Shown: positions 35,730-44,717, counted from the first letter of the stretch. The stretch is DNA of 64,000 nucleotides from Salinarimonas sp. (GCF_040111675.1 NZ_CP157794.1:3431501-3495500), one strand, 5' to 3'. Numbers and translations: made by a program. Notes: generated by a model from the letters alone, not told the origin.

Positions 35730-38081
35730 ATGAAGATCGCCATCATCGGGGGAGGCCCCGCCGGCCTCTATTTCGCGATCCTGATGAAGAAGCAGGACCC
35801 CGCGCACGAGATCACCGTCTACGAGCGCAACCGGCCGGACGACACGTTCGGATTCGGCGTGGTCTTCTCGGATGCGACGCTCGATACGTTCGAGCGCTAC
35901 GACGAGCCGAGCTACCGTCGCATCACCCAGGAATTCGCCTACTGGGACGACATCGCCATCCATTTCAAGGGCGACGTCCATCGCGTCGGCGGCAACGGCT
36001 TCTGCGGCTGCTCGCGCCGCACCTTGCTGCTGATCCTGCAGGACCGCGCCCGCGAGCTCGGCGTGGCGCTGGAGTTCGAGGTCGACATCGACGACGAGAG
36101 CCGTTTCGCGGACGCCGACCTGATCGTCGCCTCGGACGGCATCAACTCGCGCATTCGCGAGAAGCATGTCGAGCATTTCGCGCCCAAGGTGGACCTTCGC
36201 CCGAACAAGTTCGCCTGGATGGGCTCGACCAGGCCGCTCGACGCCTTCACCTTCGTCTTCCGCGACACCGAGTGGGGCCCCTTCATCGCCCACGCCTACC
36301 AGTACGAGAAGGGCCGCTCGACCTGGGTCTTCGAGACCGACCCGGAGACCTTCGAGCGCGCCGGCATCGCCTCGATGACGGAGCAGGAATCCGCCGACCT
36401 GATGGTGCGGATCTTCCCCGACTTCCTCGCCGAGCATGGCGTCATCACCAATCGCTCGCTGTGGCGCAACTTCCCCATGATCCGCAACACGCGCTGGGTG
36501 AAGGACAACATCGTGCTGCTCGGCGACGCCAAGTCGACGGCGCATTTCTCCATCGGCTCGGGCACCAAGCTCGCCATGGAGGACGCGATCGCCCTCTACG
36601 AGAGCTTCAAGAAGAAGCGTGACGTGCCTGCCGCACTGGCCGATTTCGAGACCGGGCGCCGCGAGGAGACCGAGAAGACCCAGCACGCGGCGGACGTCTC
36701 GCTCGTCTGGTTCGAGCACGTCGCCCGGTTCTGGGACTTCGACCCGGTGAAGTTCTCCTTCGGCCTGATGACGCGCGCGAAGGCGATCACCTACGACAAC
36801 CTGCGCCTTCGCGCTCCCGAGTTCGTGGAGCAGGTCGACCGGCTCTTCGCCAGCGAGGTGCGGGACCAGGGCTTCGACGTCGACGTCGAGAACCCGGCGG
36901 CGCCGATGTTCCAGCCGTTCCGGCTGCGCGACATGGTGGTGGCGAACCGCGCCGTGATGTCGCCGATGTGCATGTACTCGGCCAAGGACGGCATGCCGAC
37001 CGACTTCCACCTCGTCCATTACGGCTCGCGCGCCATCGGCGGCCCGGGCCTGATGTTCACCGAGATGGTGGTGGTCTCGCCGGAGGCGCGCATCACCCAC
37101 GGCTGCGCCGGCATCTGGACCGACGAGCAGGAGGCGGCCTGGACGCGCATCGTCGATTTCGTCCATGCCAACTCGCAGACGAAGATCTGCCTGCAGCTCG
37201 GCCATGCCGGGCGCAAGGGCGCGACCAAGCTGATGTGGGACGGCATCGACCGGCCCCTCGACGAGGGCGGCTGGGAGGTCTGCTCGGCCTCGCCGCTCCC
37301 CTACTTTCCCGACAGCGCCGTCCCGCGCGAGCTCGACCGGGCGGGGATGGACGAGGTCCGTGACGACTTCGTCGCCGCGGTGGAGCGGGCCGAGCGCGCG
37401 GGCTTCGACATGCTCGAGCTGCACTGCGCCCACGGCTACCTGCTCGCGAGCTTCCTCTCGCCGCTCACCAACAAGCGCACGGACGAATACGGCGGCTCGA
37501 TCGAGAACCGCCTGCGCTTCCCGCTCGAGGTGTTCGAGGCCATGCGCGCCGCCTGGCCGGCGACGAAGCCGATGTCGGTACGCATCTCCGCCACGGACTG
37601 GGCCGAGGGCGGCCTCACGCCGGAGGATTCGGTCGAGATCTCCCGCGCCTTCGCCCGCGCGGGAGTCGACCTGATCGACGTCTCGACCGGCCAGACCGTG
37701 CACGAGGCGAGGCCGATCTTCGGGCGCATGTTCCAGACGCCCTTCGCGGACCAGATCCGCAACGAGGCGCATGTCGCCACGATGTGCGTCGGCAACATCA
37801 CCTCGGCGGACCAGGTGAACACCATCCTCGCCGCCGGCCGCGCGGACCTGGTGGCGCTCGGGCGCCCGCACCTGGTCGATCCGTTCTTCACCATGAAGGC
37901 CTCGGCCTGGTACGGCGCGAAGCAGTACTGCCCGCCGCAATACCTCCCCGGCCAGGACCAGATCTTCCGCAACGCCGTGCGCGACCGCGCCGACATGGAC
38001 GACCTGAAGATCCGCGCCAAGCCGAAGACCCGCGCGGAGCTGAAGGCGGAAGCGGAGGGGGTGAAGCAGGCGGCTGAGTAA
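35730..38081 (+). CDS. Bifunctional salicylyl-CoA 5-hydroxylase/oxidoreductase
   Basis: A 783-aa fusion of two flavin domains. Residues 1-~385 form an FAD-dependent aromatic hydroxylase ([20 protein letters not shown] at the N-terminus, then [20 protein letters not shown], the second FAD motif). Residues ~395-765 form an Old Yellow Enzyme-type FMN domain ([49 protein letters not shown]). It corresponds to proteins annotated in Rhizobiales as salicylyl-CoA 5-hydroxylase, and resembles 2-aminobenzoyl-CoA monooxygenase/reductase in layout. It would hydroxylate an aromatic CoA thioester on the route to gentisyl-CoA. No CoA ligase is adjacent. Confidence 0.9.
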   Translation: MKIAIIGGGPAGLYFAILMKKQDPAHEITVYERNRPDDTFGFGVVFSDATLDTFERYDEPSYRRITQEFAYWDDIAIHFKGDVHRVGGNGFCGCSRRTLLLILQDRARELGVALEFEVDIDDESRFADADLIVASDGINSRIREKHVEHFAPKVDLRPNKFAWMGSTRPLDAFTFVFRDTEWGPFIAHAYQYEKGRSTWVFETDPETFERAGIASMTEQESADLMVRIFPDFLAEHGVITNRSLWRNFPMIRNTRWVKDNIVLLGDAKSTAHFSIGSGTKLAMEDAIALYESFKKKRDVPAALADFETGRREETEKTQHAADVSLVWFEHVARFWDFDPVKFSFGLMTRAKAITYDNLRLRAPEFVEQVDRLFASEVRDQGFDVDVENPAAPMFQPFRLRDMVVANRAVMSPMCMYSAKDGMPTDFHLVHYGSRAIGGPGLMFTEMVVVSPEARITHGCAGIWTDEQEAAWTRIVDFVHANSQTKICLQLGHAGRKGATKLMWDGIDRPLDEGGWEVCSASPLPYFPDSAVPRELDRAGMDEVRDDFVAAVERAERAGFDMLELHCAHGYLLASFLSPLTNKRTDEYGGSIENRLRFPLEVFEAMRAAWPATKPMSVRISATDWAEGGLTPEDSVEISRAFARAGVDLIDVSTGQTVHEARPIFGRMFQTPFADQIRNEAHVATMCVGNITSADQVNTILAAGRADLVALGRPHLVDPFFTMKASAWYGAKQYCPPQYLPGQDQIFRNAVRDRADMDDLKIRAKPKTRAELKAEAEGVKQAAE

Positions 38082-38169
38082 GGCCGAACGAGGCGCGTCG
38101 CGCCGGCGTCGATTCGAGCCGGACGCGGAAGACGAGACCTCCGCTCGCCTTCCGCGCAACGCGTTCGCT

Positions 38170-38691
38170 TCACCGAGAATCCTGCCGCTCGTCCGGCCGC
38201 TCGAGCCGCGCCAGCGCCGCGGCGAGAGCGGCCTCGAGCGCGTTGCGCTCCTGTGGCGCCAGCGGTGCGACGAGCCGCGCCTGCGTCTCCACGTGAGCGG
38301 CGACCGCCTCGTCCACCAGCGCGCGGCCGGCCTCGGTGAGCGCGACGAGGGTGCTGCGCCGATCCCGAGGGTTCGGCACGCGCGCGACGAGCCCCGCCTT
38401 CTCCAGCTGGTCGATCCGGTTCGTCGCCGTCCCGGACGTGATCATCATCGCGTCGATCAGCCGCGACGGCGTCAGCGCGTGGGGCGGGCCCGCGCGCCGC
38501 AGGGTCGCGAGCACGTCGAAGGTCGCGCCGTTGAGCCCGAAGCGGGCGAAGGTCCGCTCCTGCTCGGCCTGGATCAACCGCGCGAGACGCGACAGGCGGC
38601 CGATCAGGCCCATCGGCGCGACGTCGAGGTCGGGACGCTCGCGACGCCACTGCGCCAGGATGCGAGCGACGGGGTCGGGCTTGCTCTGCAT
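38170..38691 (-). CDS. MarR-family transcriptional regulator
   Basis: A 173-aa regulator with a winged helix at ~60-125: FDVLATLRRAGPPHALTPSR, MMITSGTATNRIDQLEKAGL (recognition helix) and the wing NPRDRRSTLVALTEAGRALV. Helical dimerisation ends flank it. It is divergent from an EamA transporter, with two perfect palindromes in the 82-base gap, so it most likely represses both genes until a small aromatic or toxic ligand binds. It also lies next to the salicylyl-CoA hydroxylase gene, but that gene is not in its divergon. Confidence 0.93.
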   Translation of the reverse strand: MQSKPDPVARILAQWRRERPDLDVAPMGLIGRLSRLARLIQAEQERTFARFGLNGATFDVLATLRRAGPPHALTPSRLIDAMMITSGTATNRIDQLEKAGLVARVPNPRDRRSTLVALTEAGRALVDEAVAAHVETQARLVAPLAPQERNALEAALAAALARLERPDERQDSR

Positions 38692-38716
38692 GACGAGGAT
38701 CTCCAGACGAGAATTA

Positions 38717-38759
38717 TCTTGACGTCAAGACAAAACTGACATATCTCGACGTCGAGATA
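38717..38759. promoter_or_regulatory. Two palindromic MarR operators
   Basis: TCTTGACGTCAAGA (38717-38730) and TATCTCGACGTCGAGATA (38742-38759) are both perfect palindromes sharing the core TCTyGACGTCrAGA. Their centres are 27 bases apart. They fill the gap between the divergent marR and eamA starts, the arrangement expected for autoregulation. Confidence 0.8.
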
Positions 38760-38773
38760 AATCGGAGGTCCTC

Positions 38774-39661
38774 ATGAGCGCCCGCACCGACATCCTCGTG
38801 ACGGCCCTCGCGCCGGCGGTCTGGGGGAGCACCTATCTCGTCACCACAGAGCTCCTGCCCCACGGCTATCCGATCACCGTGGCGATGCTGCGCGCGCTTC
38901 CGGCGGGGTTGCTGCTGCTGCTGGTCGTCCGCCGCTTGCCGGAGGGCGCCTGGTGGGGGCGCGTCCTCGTCCTCGGGGCCCTCAACTTCTCGGTCTTCTG
39001 GGTCCTGCTCTTCGTCGCGGCCTACCGTCTGCCGGGAGGCGTCGCGGCGACCGTGGGCGCCGTCCAGCCGCTGGTGGTGATCGCGCTCGCCCGCCTCCTC
39101 ATCGGGACGGCGATACGCCTCACGGCCGTGCTCGCGGCGGTCGCGGGCCTCGGCGGCGTCGCTCTCCTCGTCCTGACCCCGCAATCGGCGCTCGATCCGG
39201 TCGGCGTCGCGGCCGGGCTCGGGAGCGCCGCGTCGATGGCGGCCGGCACCGTGCTCATCCGATTGTGGCGCGCGCCGGTGCCGCCGCTGACGCTCACCGC
39301 CTGGCAGCTCGCGGCGGGCGGCCTCCTGCTCCTGCCCGTGGCGCTCGTGATGGAGCCCGCCCTGCCCGTGCCCAGCGCGGCGAATCTCGCCGGTTTCCTC
39401 TATCTCGGCCTGATCGGCGGAGCGGCGACCTATCTCGTCTGGTTCCGTGGCCTGTCGCGCCTCGAGCCGGGCGCCGTCGCGCCGCTCGGCCTGCTGAGCC
39501 CGGTCACGGCCGTGCTGCTCGGCTGGCTCGTGCTCGCCCAGGATCTCACGGCGCCGCAGCTCCTGGGCATGGGCCTCGTTCTCGGCAGCGTCGTCGCCGG
39601 CCAGCGGCTGCAGCACGCCCCCGCAGCCGCGCCAGCGCCCGCTCGGACCGCGGCGACCTGA
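38774..39661 (+). CDS. EamA-family (DMT) transporter
   Basis: A 295-aa protein with ten hydrophobic segments in two EamA repeats. The first opens DILVTALAPAVWGSTYLVTT and the second includes FLYLGLIGGAATYLVWFRGL and GAVAPLGLLSPVTAVLLGWL. It is probably an efflux pump for a small metabolite. GGAGG lies 6-7 bases before the ATG. Divergence from marR through shared operators suggests induction by its substrate. Confidence 0.92.
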   Translation: MSARTDILVTALAPAVWGSTYLVTTELLPHGYPITVAMLRALPAGLLLLLVVRRLPEGAWWGRVLVLGALNFSVFWVLLFVAAYRLPGGVAATVGAVQPLVVIALARLLIGTAIRLTAVLAAVAGLGGVALLVLTPQSALDPVGVAAGLGSAASMAAGTVLIRLWRAPVPPLTLTAWQLAAGGLLLLPVALVMEPALPVPSAANLAGFLYLGLIGGAATYLVWFRGLSRLEPGAVAPLGLLSPVTAVLLGWLVLAQDLTAPQLLGMGLVLGSVVAGQRLQHAPAAAPAPARTAAT

Positions 39662-39718
39662 GCGCGGCGGACGCGCACGGGCTCGGAAACCAGGCGCGTC
39701 GCGCTGAGGCGGCCTCGA

Positions 39719-40960
39719 TCAAGCGGCCTTGGCCTGCTCGCGCGCGAAGCCGGCCTTCTGGGCGTATCCCTTCACGATCGCCTCGCGCTCGGCGTGTGAG
39801 AGCACGGCGTCGATGTCCTCGAAGCCGTCCGGCGCCACCGCCTCGACCGCGTCGATCACGCCCTCCGGGCCGCCGCGCCGGTTGGAGCGCACGATCTCGG
39901 CCGTCTTCGGCAGGCGCTCGGCCTCGTAGGCGCGAAGCGCCGCCATCGGGTGCTCGGCCCCGGCGAGCCGGTCCGCGAGGCAGCGCGCGTCGAGGATCGC
40001 CTGGCTCGCCCCGTTCGACCCGACCGGATACATCGGATGCGCGGCGTCGCCGAGCAGCGTGACGCGCCCGTGCGTCCAGGCCGGCAGCGGGTCGCGATCG
40101 CACATCGGATACTCGAAGAATTCCGGCGTCGCCTCGATCAGCGCCGGCACGTTGAGCTGGGGCATGCGGAAGCGCGCGACGTGCGGCATCAGCTCCTCGC
40201 GCCGGCCCGGACGCGACCAGTCCTCCTTGCGCGGCGGTGGCGAGGAGCCGTCGCCGAGCTTCACGGCCACCGCCCAGTTCATCAGCTTCAGCCCAGGCCG
40301 GTAGCCTTCCGCGATCGGGTAGACGACGAGCTTCTCCTTCATGCCGCCCGCCACGATCATCGAGCGACCGGTGAGGAAGGCCGGCCATTCGGTGGCGCCG
40401 CGCCAGAGCAGGATGCCGTTCCAGGAGGGTGGCCCCTCCTGCGGGAAGAGGCTCGCGCGCACGAAGGAGTGGATGCCGTCGGCGCCGATCAGCACGTCGC
40501 CGCGCGCGGTCTTCACGTGCCGGCCTTCGCGGTCGAAGAACCAGGCCGTGACGCCGCCCTCGTCCTGGGAGTAGGCGCCGAGCCGGCAGCCGGTGTGGAT
40601 CGCGCCCGCGCCGAGGCGCTCCCTCACCGCCTCGTGGACGACCGTCTGCAAGCGTCCGCGGTGAATGGAGAATTGCGGCACGTCGAAGCCGGCCTCGATG
40701 CCGCGCGGCTCGCGCCAGATCTCCTGGCCGAAGCGGTTCGTGTAGATCAGCTCGTAGGTGCGCAGCCCCACCGCGTCCAGCCGCGGCAGGAGCCCGAGCT
40801 TCTTGAGCTCCTTGATGGCGTGGGGGAGCGTGTTGATGCCCACCCCGAGCTCGCGGATTTCCGACGATTGCTCGTAGATCTCCGCCTCGAGACCGCGATC
40901 CTTCAGCATCAGGGCGGCGGTGAGCCCCCCGATGCCGCCTCCGACGACGATGGCCTTCAT
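39719..40960 (-). CDS. FAD-dependent monooxygenase
   Basis: A 413-aa flavoprotein of the PHBH/PhzS group. The dinucleotide fold is KAIVVGGGIGGLTAALML at residues 2-19. The DG motif is in VLIGADGIHSFVRASLFP, and the second FAD motif in GRVTLLGDAAHPMYPVGSNG. Such enzymes hydroxylate aromatic rings using NAD(P)H. The sequence resembles proteins annotated as flavin-dependent oxidoreductase, and the substrate is unknown. The ATG at 40960 begins the FAD motif directly. It converges on eamA. Confidence 0.88.
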   Translation of the reverse strand: MKAIVVGGGIGGLTAALMLKDRGLEAEIYEQSSEIRELGVGINTLPHAIKELKKLGLLPRLDAVGLRTYELIYTNRFGQEIWREPRGIEAGFDVPQFSIHRGRLQTVVHEAVRERLGAGAIHTGCRLGAYSQDEGGVTAWFFDREGRHVKTARGDVLIGADGIHSFVRASLFPQEGPPSWNGILLWRGATEWPAFLTGRSMIVAGGMKEKLVVYPIAEGYRPGLKLMNWAVAVKLGDGSSPPPRKEDWSRPGRREELMPHVARFRMPQLNVPALIEATPEFFEYPMCDRDPLPAWTHGRVTLLGDAAHPMYPVGSNGASQAILDARCLADRLAGAEHPMAALRAYEAERLPKTAEIVRSNRRGGPEGVIDAVEAVAPDGFEDIDAVLSHAEREAIVKGYAQKAGFAREQAKAA

Positions 40961-41069
40961 CTCGCGCCTTCCCCTGTTACGCGACGTTATTGATCCGGCG
41001 ATTAAAGCGCAGACCACGTCGCGAGTCCAAGGGCTCGGCGGCAGGCTCGAAAAAGGGGAAAACGCCCGC

Positions 41070-41143
41070 TGGAGCGGGTGAAGGGAATCGAACCCTCGTC
41101 ATCAGCTTGGAAGGCTGCTGCTCTACCATTGAGCTACACCCGC
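41070..41143 (-). tRNA. tRNA-Gly (anticodon TCC)
   Basis: A 74-base cloverleaf with encoded CCA. Acceptor arms GCGGGTG and CACCCGC pair; the anticodon loop reads CTTCCAA with TCC, and the T arm is GGGTTCGATTCCC. It decodes GGA/GGG glycine codons. It lies 31 bases from tRNA-Tyr on the same strand, so the pair is probably one transcript with tRNA-Tyr first. Confidence 0.97.
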
Positions 41144-41174
41144 TCGGGCGGGGCGGAGCTTAGCGCGTCGGAGA

Positions 41175-41260
41175 TGGTGGGGGAAGTAGGACTCGAACCT
41201 ACGAAGGCGTAAGCCAGCGGATTTACAGTCCGCCCCCTTTGCCGCTCGGGACATTCCCCC
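41175..41260 (-). tRNA. tRNA-Tyr (anticodon GTA)
   Basis: An 86-base class II tRNA with a long variable arm and encoded CCA. The acceptor stem is GGGGGAA/TTCCCCC, the anticodon loop is CTGTAAA (GTA) and the T arm is TAGGTTCGAGTCCTA. Upstream partner of tRNA-Gly. Confidence 0.97.
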
Positions 41261-41469
41261 GGATCGCTCCGGCTGCTCGGGCTCGCGTCGGGTGTTCCGA
41301 CGCCGCCGCCGTGGCGTGGGGGCTCTTATGGTGACCCGGCGCGAGCGTGTCAACGCCGAATTCCGGCTTCTCGCGCGAAATCCGCGCCTGCGCGCCGGCC
41401 CGCGGCCTTGACCCGGCCCGGCGCCGGGCGCATGCCTCGCGGACGATCCGAACGGGAGCGCGAGGCGCC

Positions 41470-42288
41470 GTGGCCGACGACGACGAGAAGAAGACCCGCA
41501 AGCGCACCGGCGCGCGCCGCGCCGTCCCGCACGGCCGCAATCGCGCCCGCGGCCCGCGGCCGCGCGGGCCGCGGCCCGACCTCGGCGACGTCGTCGTGCT
41601 CTACGGCTGGCATCCGGTGGCGGAGGCGCTGCGCAACGGAAAGCGCCGCATCCGCCGGCTCCTCGCCACCGAGAACGCCGCCCGCCGGCTCGCGGAGGAG
41701 CTTCCGGAGGTCGAGGCCGCGCCGCAGATCGTGCGCCCGGGCGAGATCGACGTGCTGCTCGAGCCCGACGCCGTGCACCAGGGCCTCTACGCCGAGGCCG
41801 ATCCCCTCCCCGGCTACGAGCTCGACACGCTCCCCGACGACGCGCTGGTGCTCGCCCTCGATCAGATCACCGATCCGCACAACGTGGGCGCCATCGTGCG
41901 CACGGCCGCGGCCTTCGGCGTGACGGCGATCGTCACGACGGCGCGGCATTCGCCGATGGCGACGGGTGTGCTGGCGAAGTCGGCCTCGGGCGGGCTGGAG
42001 CACGTTCCCTTCGTCGTCGTGCGCAATCTCGGCGACGCGCTCGACCGGCTGGGCGAGCGGGGCTTCACCCGGATCGGGCTCGATTCGGAGGGGGACGCGA
42101 CCTTCGAGGAGCTGGAGGCGCGCCGGCCGGCGCTCCTCGTGCTGGGGGCGGAAGGCAAGGGCCTGCGGGCCCGCACGCGGTCGCTGTGCGACGTGGTCGC
42201 CCGGCTCGACATGGCGGGGGCGATCAAGAGCCTCAACGTCTCGAACGCCGCCGCGATCGCGCTCTACGCGCTGACGCGGCGGCTTTGA
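41470..42288 (+). CDS. rlmB: 23S rRNA (guanosine-2251-2'-O)-methyltransferase RlmB
   Basis: A 272-aa SpoU-family enzyme. A basic, arginine-rich N-terminus (~35 residues) precedes the substrate-binding domain (VLYGWHPVAEALRNGKRRIR) and the knotted SPOUT domain: LALDQITDPHNVGAIVRTAA, then PALLVLGAEGKGLR and the closing SLNVSNAAAIALY. These are the three SpoU motifs. The GTG at 41470 was chosen because the frame upstream runs back toward the tRNA genes with no better start. Confidence 0.93.
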   Translation: MADDDEKKTRKRTGARRAVPHGRNRARGPRPRGPRPDLGDVVVLYGWHPVAEALRNGKRRIRRLLATENAARRLAEELPEVEAAPQIVRPGEIDVLLEPDAVHQGLYAEADPLPGYELDTLPDDALVLALDQITDPHNVGAIVRTAAAFGVTAIVTTARHSPMATGVLAKSASGGLEHVPFVVVRNLGDALDRLGERGFTRIGLDSEGDATFEELEARRPALLVLGAEGKGLRARTRSLCDVVARLDMAGAIKSLNVSNAAAIALYALTRRL

Positions 42289-42303
42289 GGCGGGGAAGCC
42301 CGC

Positions 42304-42624
42304 TTACGACGGATCCTCGATCACGTAGATCGCCGGCGGCTCCACCGGCGAGGGGCGGATGCCAGCCACCGTGGCGACGCCCGGCGTGACGATGAGCTCG
42401 CGCGGGGCGGGACGGCGCGGCGTCGCGACCACCGACGTCTGGCCGATGTCGACGATGGGCGCCTCGGTGGTCGAGGCGGCGACGAGCGCGTCGTCCTCCA
42501 CGACCACGGTGTGGCTCTTGGCGGTGTGAACCTTGGACGCCTCCCAGGCGCACTGGGCGGCGGCCGGGCCGGCGGCGACGAGACCGAGCCCGACGAGGCT
42601 CGTGACGATGGCGGATGCACGCAT
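42304..42624 (-). CDS. Small secreted protein of unknown function
   Basis: A 106-aa protein with a signal peptide (MRASAIVTSLVGLGLVAAGP, cleavage after AAA near residue 23). The mature part begins QCAWEASKVHTAKSHTVVVE, has one cysteine and ends in a proline-rich IRPSPVEPPAIYVIEDPS. It is probably periplasmic; I do not recognise the family. It converges on rlmB with a 15-base gap. A TGAA-N7-TTAA sequence resembling a CtrA box lies 26 bases upstream of the start codon. Confidence 0.75.
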   Translation of the reverse strand: MRASAIVTSLVGLGLVAAGPAAAQCAWEASKVHTAKSHTVVVEDDALVAASTTEAPIVDIGQTSVVATPRRPAPRELIVTPGVATVAGIRPSPVEPPAIYVIEDPS

Positions 42625-42649
42625 GTCGACCTCTCCCTCTCTGTTATGG

Positions 42650-42664
42650 TGAACGAGAGGTTAA
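42650..42664. promoter_or_regulatory. Near-consensus CtrA box TGAA-N7-TTAA
   Basis: Matches the alphaproteobacterial CtrA site TTAA-N7-TTAA at seven of eight positions. It lies 26 bases before the secreted protein gene on the minus strand, where it would overlap a promoter. Confidence 0.4.
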
Positions 42665-42731
42665 CCCGGCTTCCCGCCGCTGTCGCCCGCAACCTTTCGC
42701 CGCACGGCCGCGCTCCGCGACGCGGCGGCGA

Positions 42732-43256
42732 TCAGCCGCCGCCGAAGGCGGAGCGGATCAGCCATTGCTGCATGGCGACGGGGCTCTCGGGATAGGTCGG
42801 CTCCGCCGCCGCCTCCGAGAGGATGCCGTCGAGATGGACGATGCGGGCGTGCATGCGCACGCTCTGGCCGATGAGATCCTTCAGCCGCTCCGGCAGCGCC
42901 TCGGCGTCGAAGACCGGGCTGGCGCTCTCCTGGCGGGTGAGGCGCACGCGGGTCTTCTCCTTGAGCGCCTCCTCGGCCGTGATCTCGCCCTCGGCGACGG
43001 CGCGCTGGACGAGCAGCCAGGAGGCGATCTGCATGAGGCGCGTGGTGAGCCGCATGCTCTCGCTGGCGTAGGTCAGCGCCGCCTGGCGCGGCAGGGTGCG
43101 CGATTCCTCGCGCCCCTCCCCGTCGAGATAGGCCGCGGTGTCCTCGACGAGCGCCATCCCATCGCGGAACAGGGCGCGGAAGGCCTCGGAATGCACGAAG
43201 GTGCGCCCGAAATCGACCGGATCGCCGGCCTCCCGGAAGGTGATGTCCGCGTTCAT
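42732..43256 (-). CDS. rcdA: DUF1465 protein, RcdA-type ClpXP adaptor
   Basis: A 174-aa all-helical protein of the DUF1465 family, whose Caulobacter member RcdA (regulator of CtrA degradation) works with CpdR and PopA to hand the cell-cycle regulator CtrA to ClpXP. Recognisable segments are FGRTFVHSEAFRALFRDGMA, LTYASESMRLTTRLMQIASW LLVQRA and LIGQSVRMHARIVHLDGIL. The disordered tail ends WLIRSAFGGG. The ATG at 43256 starts a family-length protein; the frame continues upstream, but only with arginine-rich shadow sequence. A near-consensus CtrA box lies ~110 bases upstream. Confidence 0.9.
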   Translation of the reverse strand: MNADITFREAGDPVDFGRTFVHSEAFRALFRDGMALVEDTAAYLDGEGREESRTLPRQAALTYASESMRLTTRLMQIASWLLVQRAVAEGEITAEEALKEKTRVRLTRQESASPVFDAEALPERLKDLIGQSVRMHARIVHLDGILSEAAAEPTYPESPVAMQQWLIRSAFGGG

Positions 43257-43366
43257 GTGCCGCCTCCTCACGAACAATTTGGCTCGAATTGTGCCGGCGC
43301 GATACGGCGCGCGGCGTTCCCGAGTCGTTGGAGCAAACCTAGCGCCGAACGCGGACGCCCGCCGCG

Positions 43367-43381
43367 TTAGGATGCGGTTAA
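43367..43381. promoter_or_regulatory. Near-consensus CtrA box upstream of rcdA
   Basis: TTAG-N7-TTAA on the plus strand (TTAA-N7-CTAA on the minus strand), seven of eight positions. It is immediately followed by CCTTAAC, so TTAAC occurs twice in 11 bases. It lies 111 bases before rcdA. The 43257-43636 interval otherwise holds only the promoters of rcdA and the vapBC45-like pair. Confidence 0.45.
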
Positions 43382-43636
43382 CCTTAACGAGAGGAGAACG
43401 ACATCGGATGCGGGCGGGAGAATGGCGGCTGCGGCAAGAGGTTGGCTCGTGGCAGGAGTTCCGGCGTCGTCGCCGGCTTGCATGGCAGCGCACCAGCTGC
43501 AACAATCCAGCACGGTTTCGATGCCGAGAATCACGGCCGCCTCTCCATGGTTGCGCGCCATTGAAACTTCGGATCGAGATCAGGCGGCGTCGCAGTTTCT
43601 TTTGGGGAACCGCCGCGACAACGACCGAGTCATTCG

Positions 43637-44272
43637 ATGAGCGCGCATTCCACGGTGATCAGCGGCTTTACCGAGGAGCAGGTCACGCGATTGACCGGCG
43701 TGAGCCGGCGCCAGATGCGTTACTGGGCCGTCGACGGGTTCTTCCTCCCGAGCATCGATCTCTCCGCGACGGGGGTGGGCCTGCGGCTCTACAGCTTCCG
43801 CGATCTGGTCTGCCTCAAGGTGATCGCCGCGCTCAGGAACGAAGCGAAGGTGCCGCTCTCCGAGCTCCGGCGCGCGAAGGAGCGCCTGCGCCATCTCGGC
43901 GACGACCTCTGGGCGAAGACGACGCTCTTCGTGCTCGGCCGGCGCGTCGTCTTCAGGCACGACGGTAACGACGCGCTCGAGGAGGCGAGCACCGGACAGC
44001 GGGTGCTGGAGATCCCGCTGCGCGTGGTGACCGGCGATATGGAGCGCGCCGTGCGAAGCCTGCGCCGGCGCGAGAGCAGCGATGTCGGGCGCATCGAGCG
44101 CAAGCGCCACGTCGCGCAGAACCAGCCGGTCGTCGCCGGAACCCGAATTCCCGTCCGCGCCGTAAAGGATTTTCACGAGGCCGGCTACGCCGTCTCGGAA
44201 ATCCGGGAGCAGTACCCCACCCTCACCGAGGAGGACGTCATCGCGGCTATCGGCTACGGCGAGGTCGCGTGA
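43637..44272 (+). CDS. DUF433/MerR-type antitoxin (VapB45-like)
   Basis: A 211-aa protein. The N-terminal ~80 residues are a MerR-like winged helix (FTEEQVTRLTGVSRRQMRYW, then LRLYSFRDLVCLKVIAALRN). The C-terminal ~60 residues are a DUF433 domain (PVVAGTRIPVRAVKDFHEAG, then IREQYPTLTEEDVIAAIGYG). This order matches VapB45 of Mycobacterium tuberculosis, the antitoxin of a module whose toxin follows directly. It should bind the promoter through the MerR-like domain and the toxin through DUF433. The stop overlaps the toxin start by four bases (GTGA). Confidence 0.87.
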   Translation: MSAHSTVISGFTEEQVTRLTGVSRRQMRYWAVDGFFLPSIDLSATGVGLRLYSFRDLVCLKVIAALRNEAKVPLSELRRAKERLRHLGDDLWAKTTLFVLGRRVVFRHDGNDALEEASTGQRVLEIPLRVVTGDMERAVRSLRRRESSDVGRIERKRHVAQNQPVVAGTRIPVRAVKDFHEAGYAVSEIREQYPTLTEEDVIAAIGYGEVA

Positions 44273-44673
44273 CGGGAGCCCTGCGGATCTCCGTGCTTCT
44301 CGACGAGGGTGCGCCTGCGCTCGTCGCGCGGCCGTTCTCGGAGCGCGGCCATACCGTCATTCGTCACGGGGACGTCTGCTCCCCGGGTGCCCGGGACGCC
44401 GTGGTCGTGGCTCAGGCGCTGCTCAACAAGGCCGTCCTGATCGCGGTGGATCTCGACATGAAGCGCTTCGCACGCCGCTTCGGCGCCCCGCAGGACGGCG
44501 GCAGGTACAAGGAACTCCACCTCATCTCCGTCGGGTGCAAGGAGACGATGGCCGCGAAGCGGCTCGAGCAGGCCCTGTCGTTCATCGAGCACGAATGGGA
44601 CTATGTTTGCCGCAAGCCGAGCCGCCGCATGTGGGTCGACATCGGCCCCCACCGCCTGACGACGTATCGCTGA
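44269..44673 (+). CDS. DUF5615 PIN-like toxin (VapC45-like)
   Basis: A 134-aa PIN-like protein starting at GTG 44269, inside the antitoxin stop. The acidic residues expected of the fold are in ISVLLDEGAPALVARPFSER, GARDAVVVAQALLNKAVLIA and VDLDMKRFARRF. The tail is longer than that of minimal DUF5615 toxins (SFIEHEWDYVCRKPSRRMWV). It is presumed to be an RNase inhibited by the upstream DUF433 protein. The pair is intact and coupled, so the module is probably active. Confidence 0.83.
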   Translation: MTGALRISVLLDEGAPALVARPFSERGHTVIRHGDVCSPGARDAVVVAQALLNKAVLIAVDLDMKRFARRFGAPQDGGRYKELHLISVGCKETMAAKRLEQALSFIEHEWDYVCRKPSRRMWVDIGPHRLTTYR

Positions 44674-44689
44674 GCATTCCGCCACCCCG

Positions 44690-44717
44690 CAAAAAAGAGC
44701 CGCCCGGGGGCGGCTCT
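44690..44717 (-). terminator. Terminator for the minus strand (DUF1192 gene)
   Basis: AGAGCCGCCC and GGGCGGCTCT arms with six A on the 5' side of the plus strand, which become a U-run on the minus-strand transcript. It can also fold at the end of the toxin mRNA, 16 bases after its stop, but without a T-run. Confidence 0.8.

Noticed and set aside
41347..41469. Earlier GTG start for rlmB at 41347.
   Set aside because: It runs into the tRNA-Tyr promoter region and adds atypical sequence; the GTG at 41470 starts the normal basic N-terminus.
42732..43505. 257-codon version of the RcdA frame.
   Set aside because: The added 83 residues are arginine-rich shadow sequence; the ATG at 43256 gives the family length.
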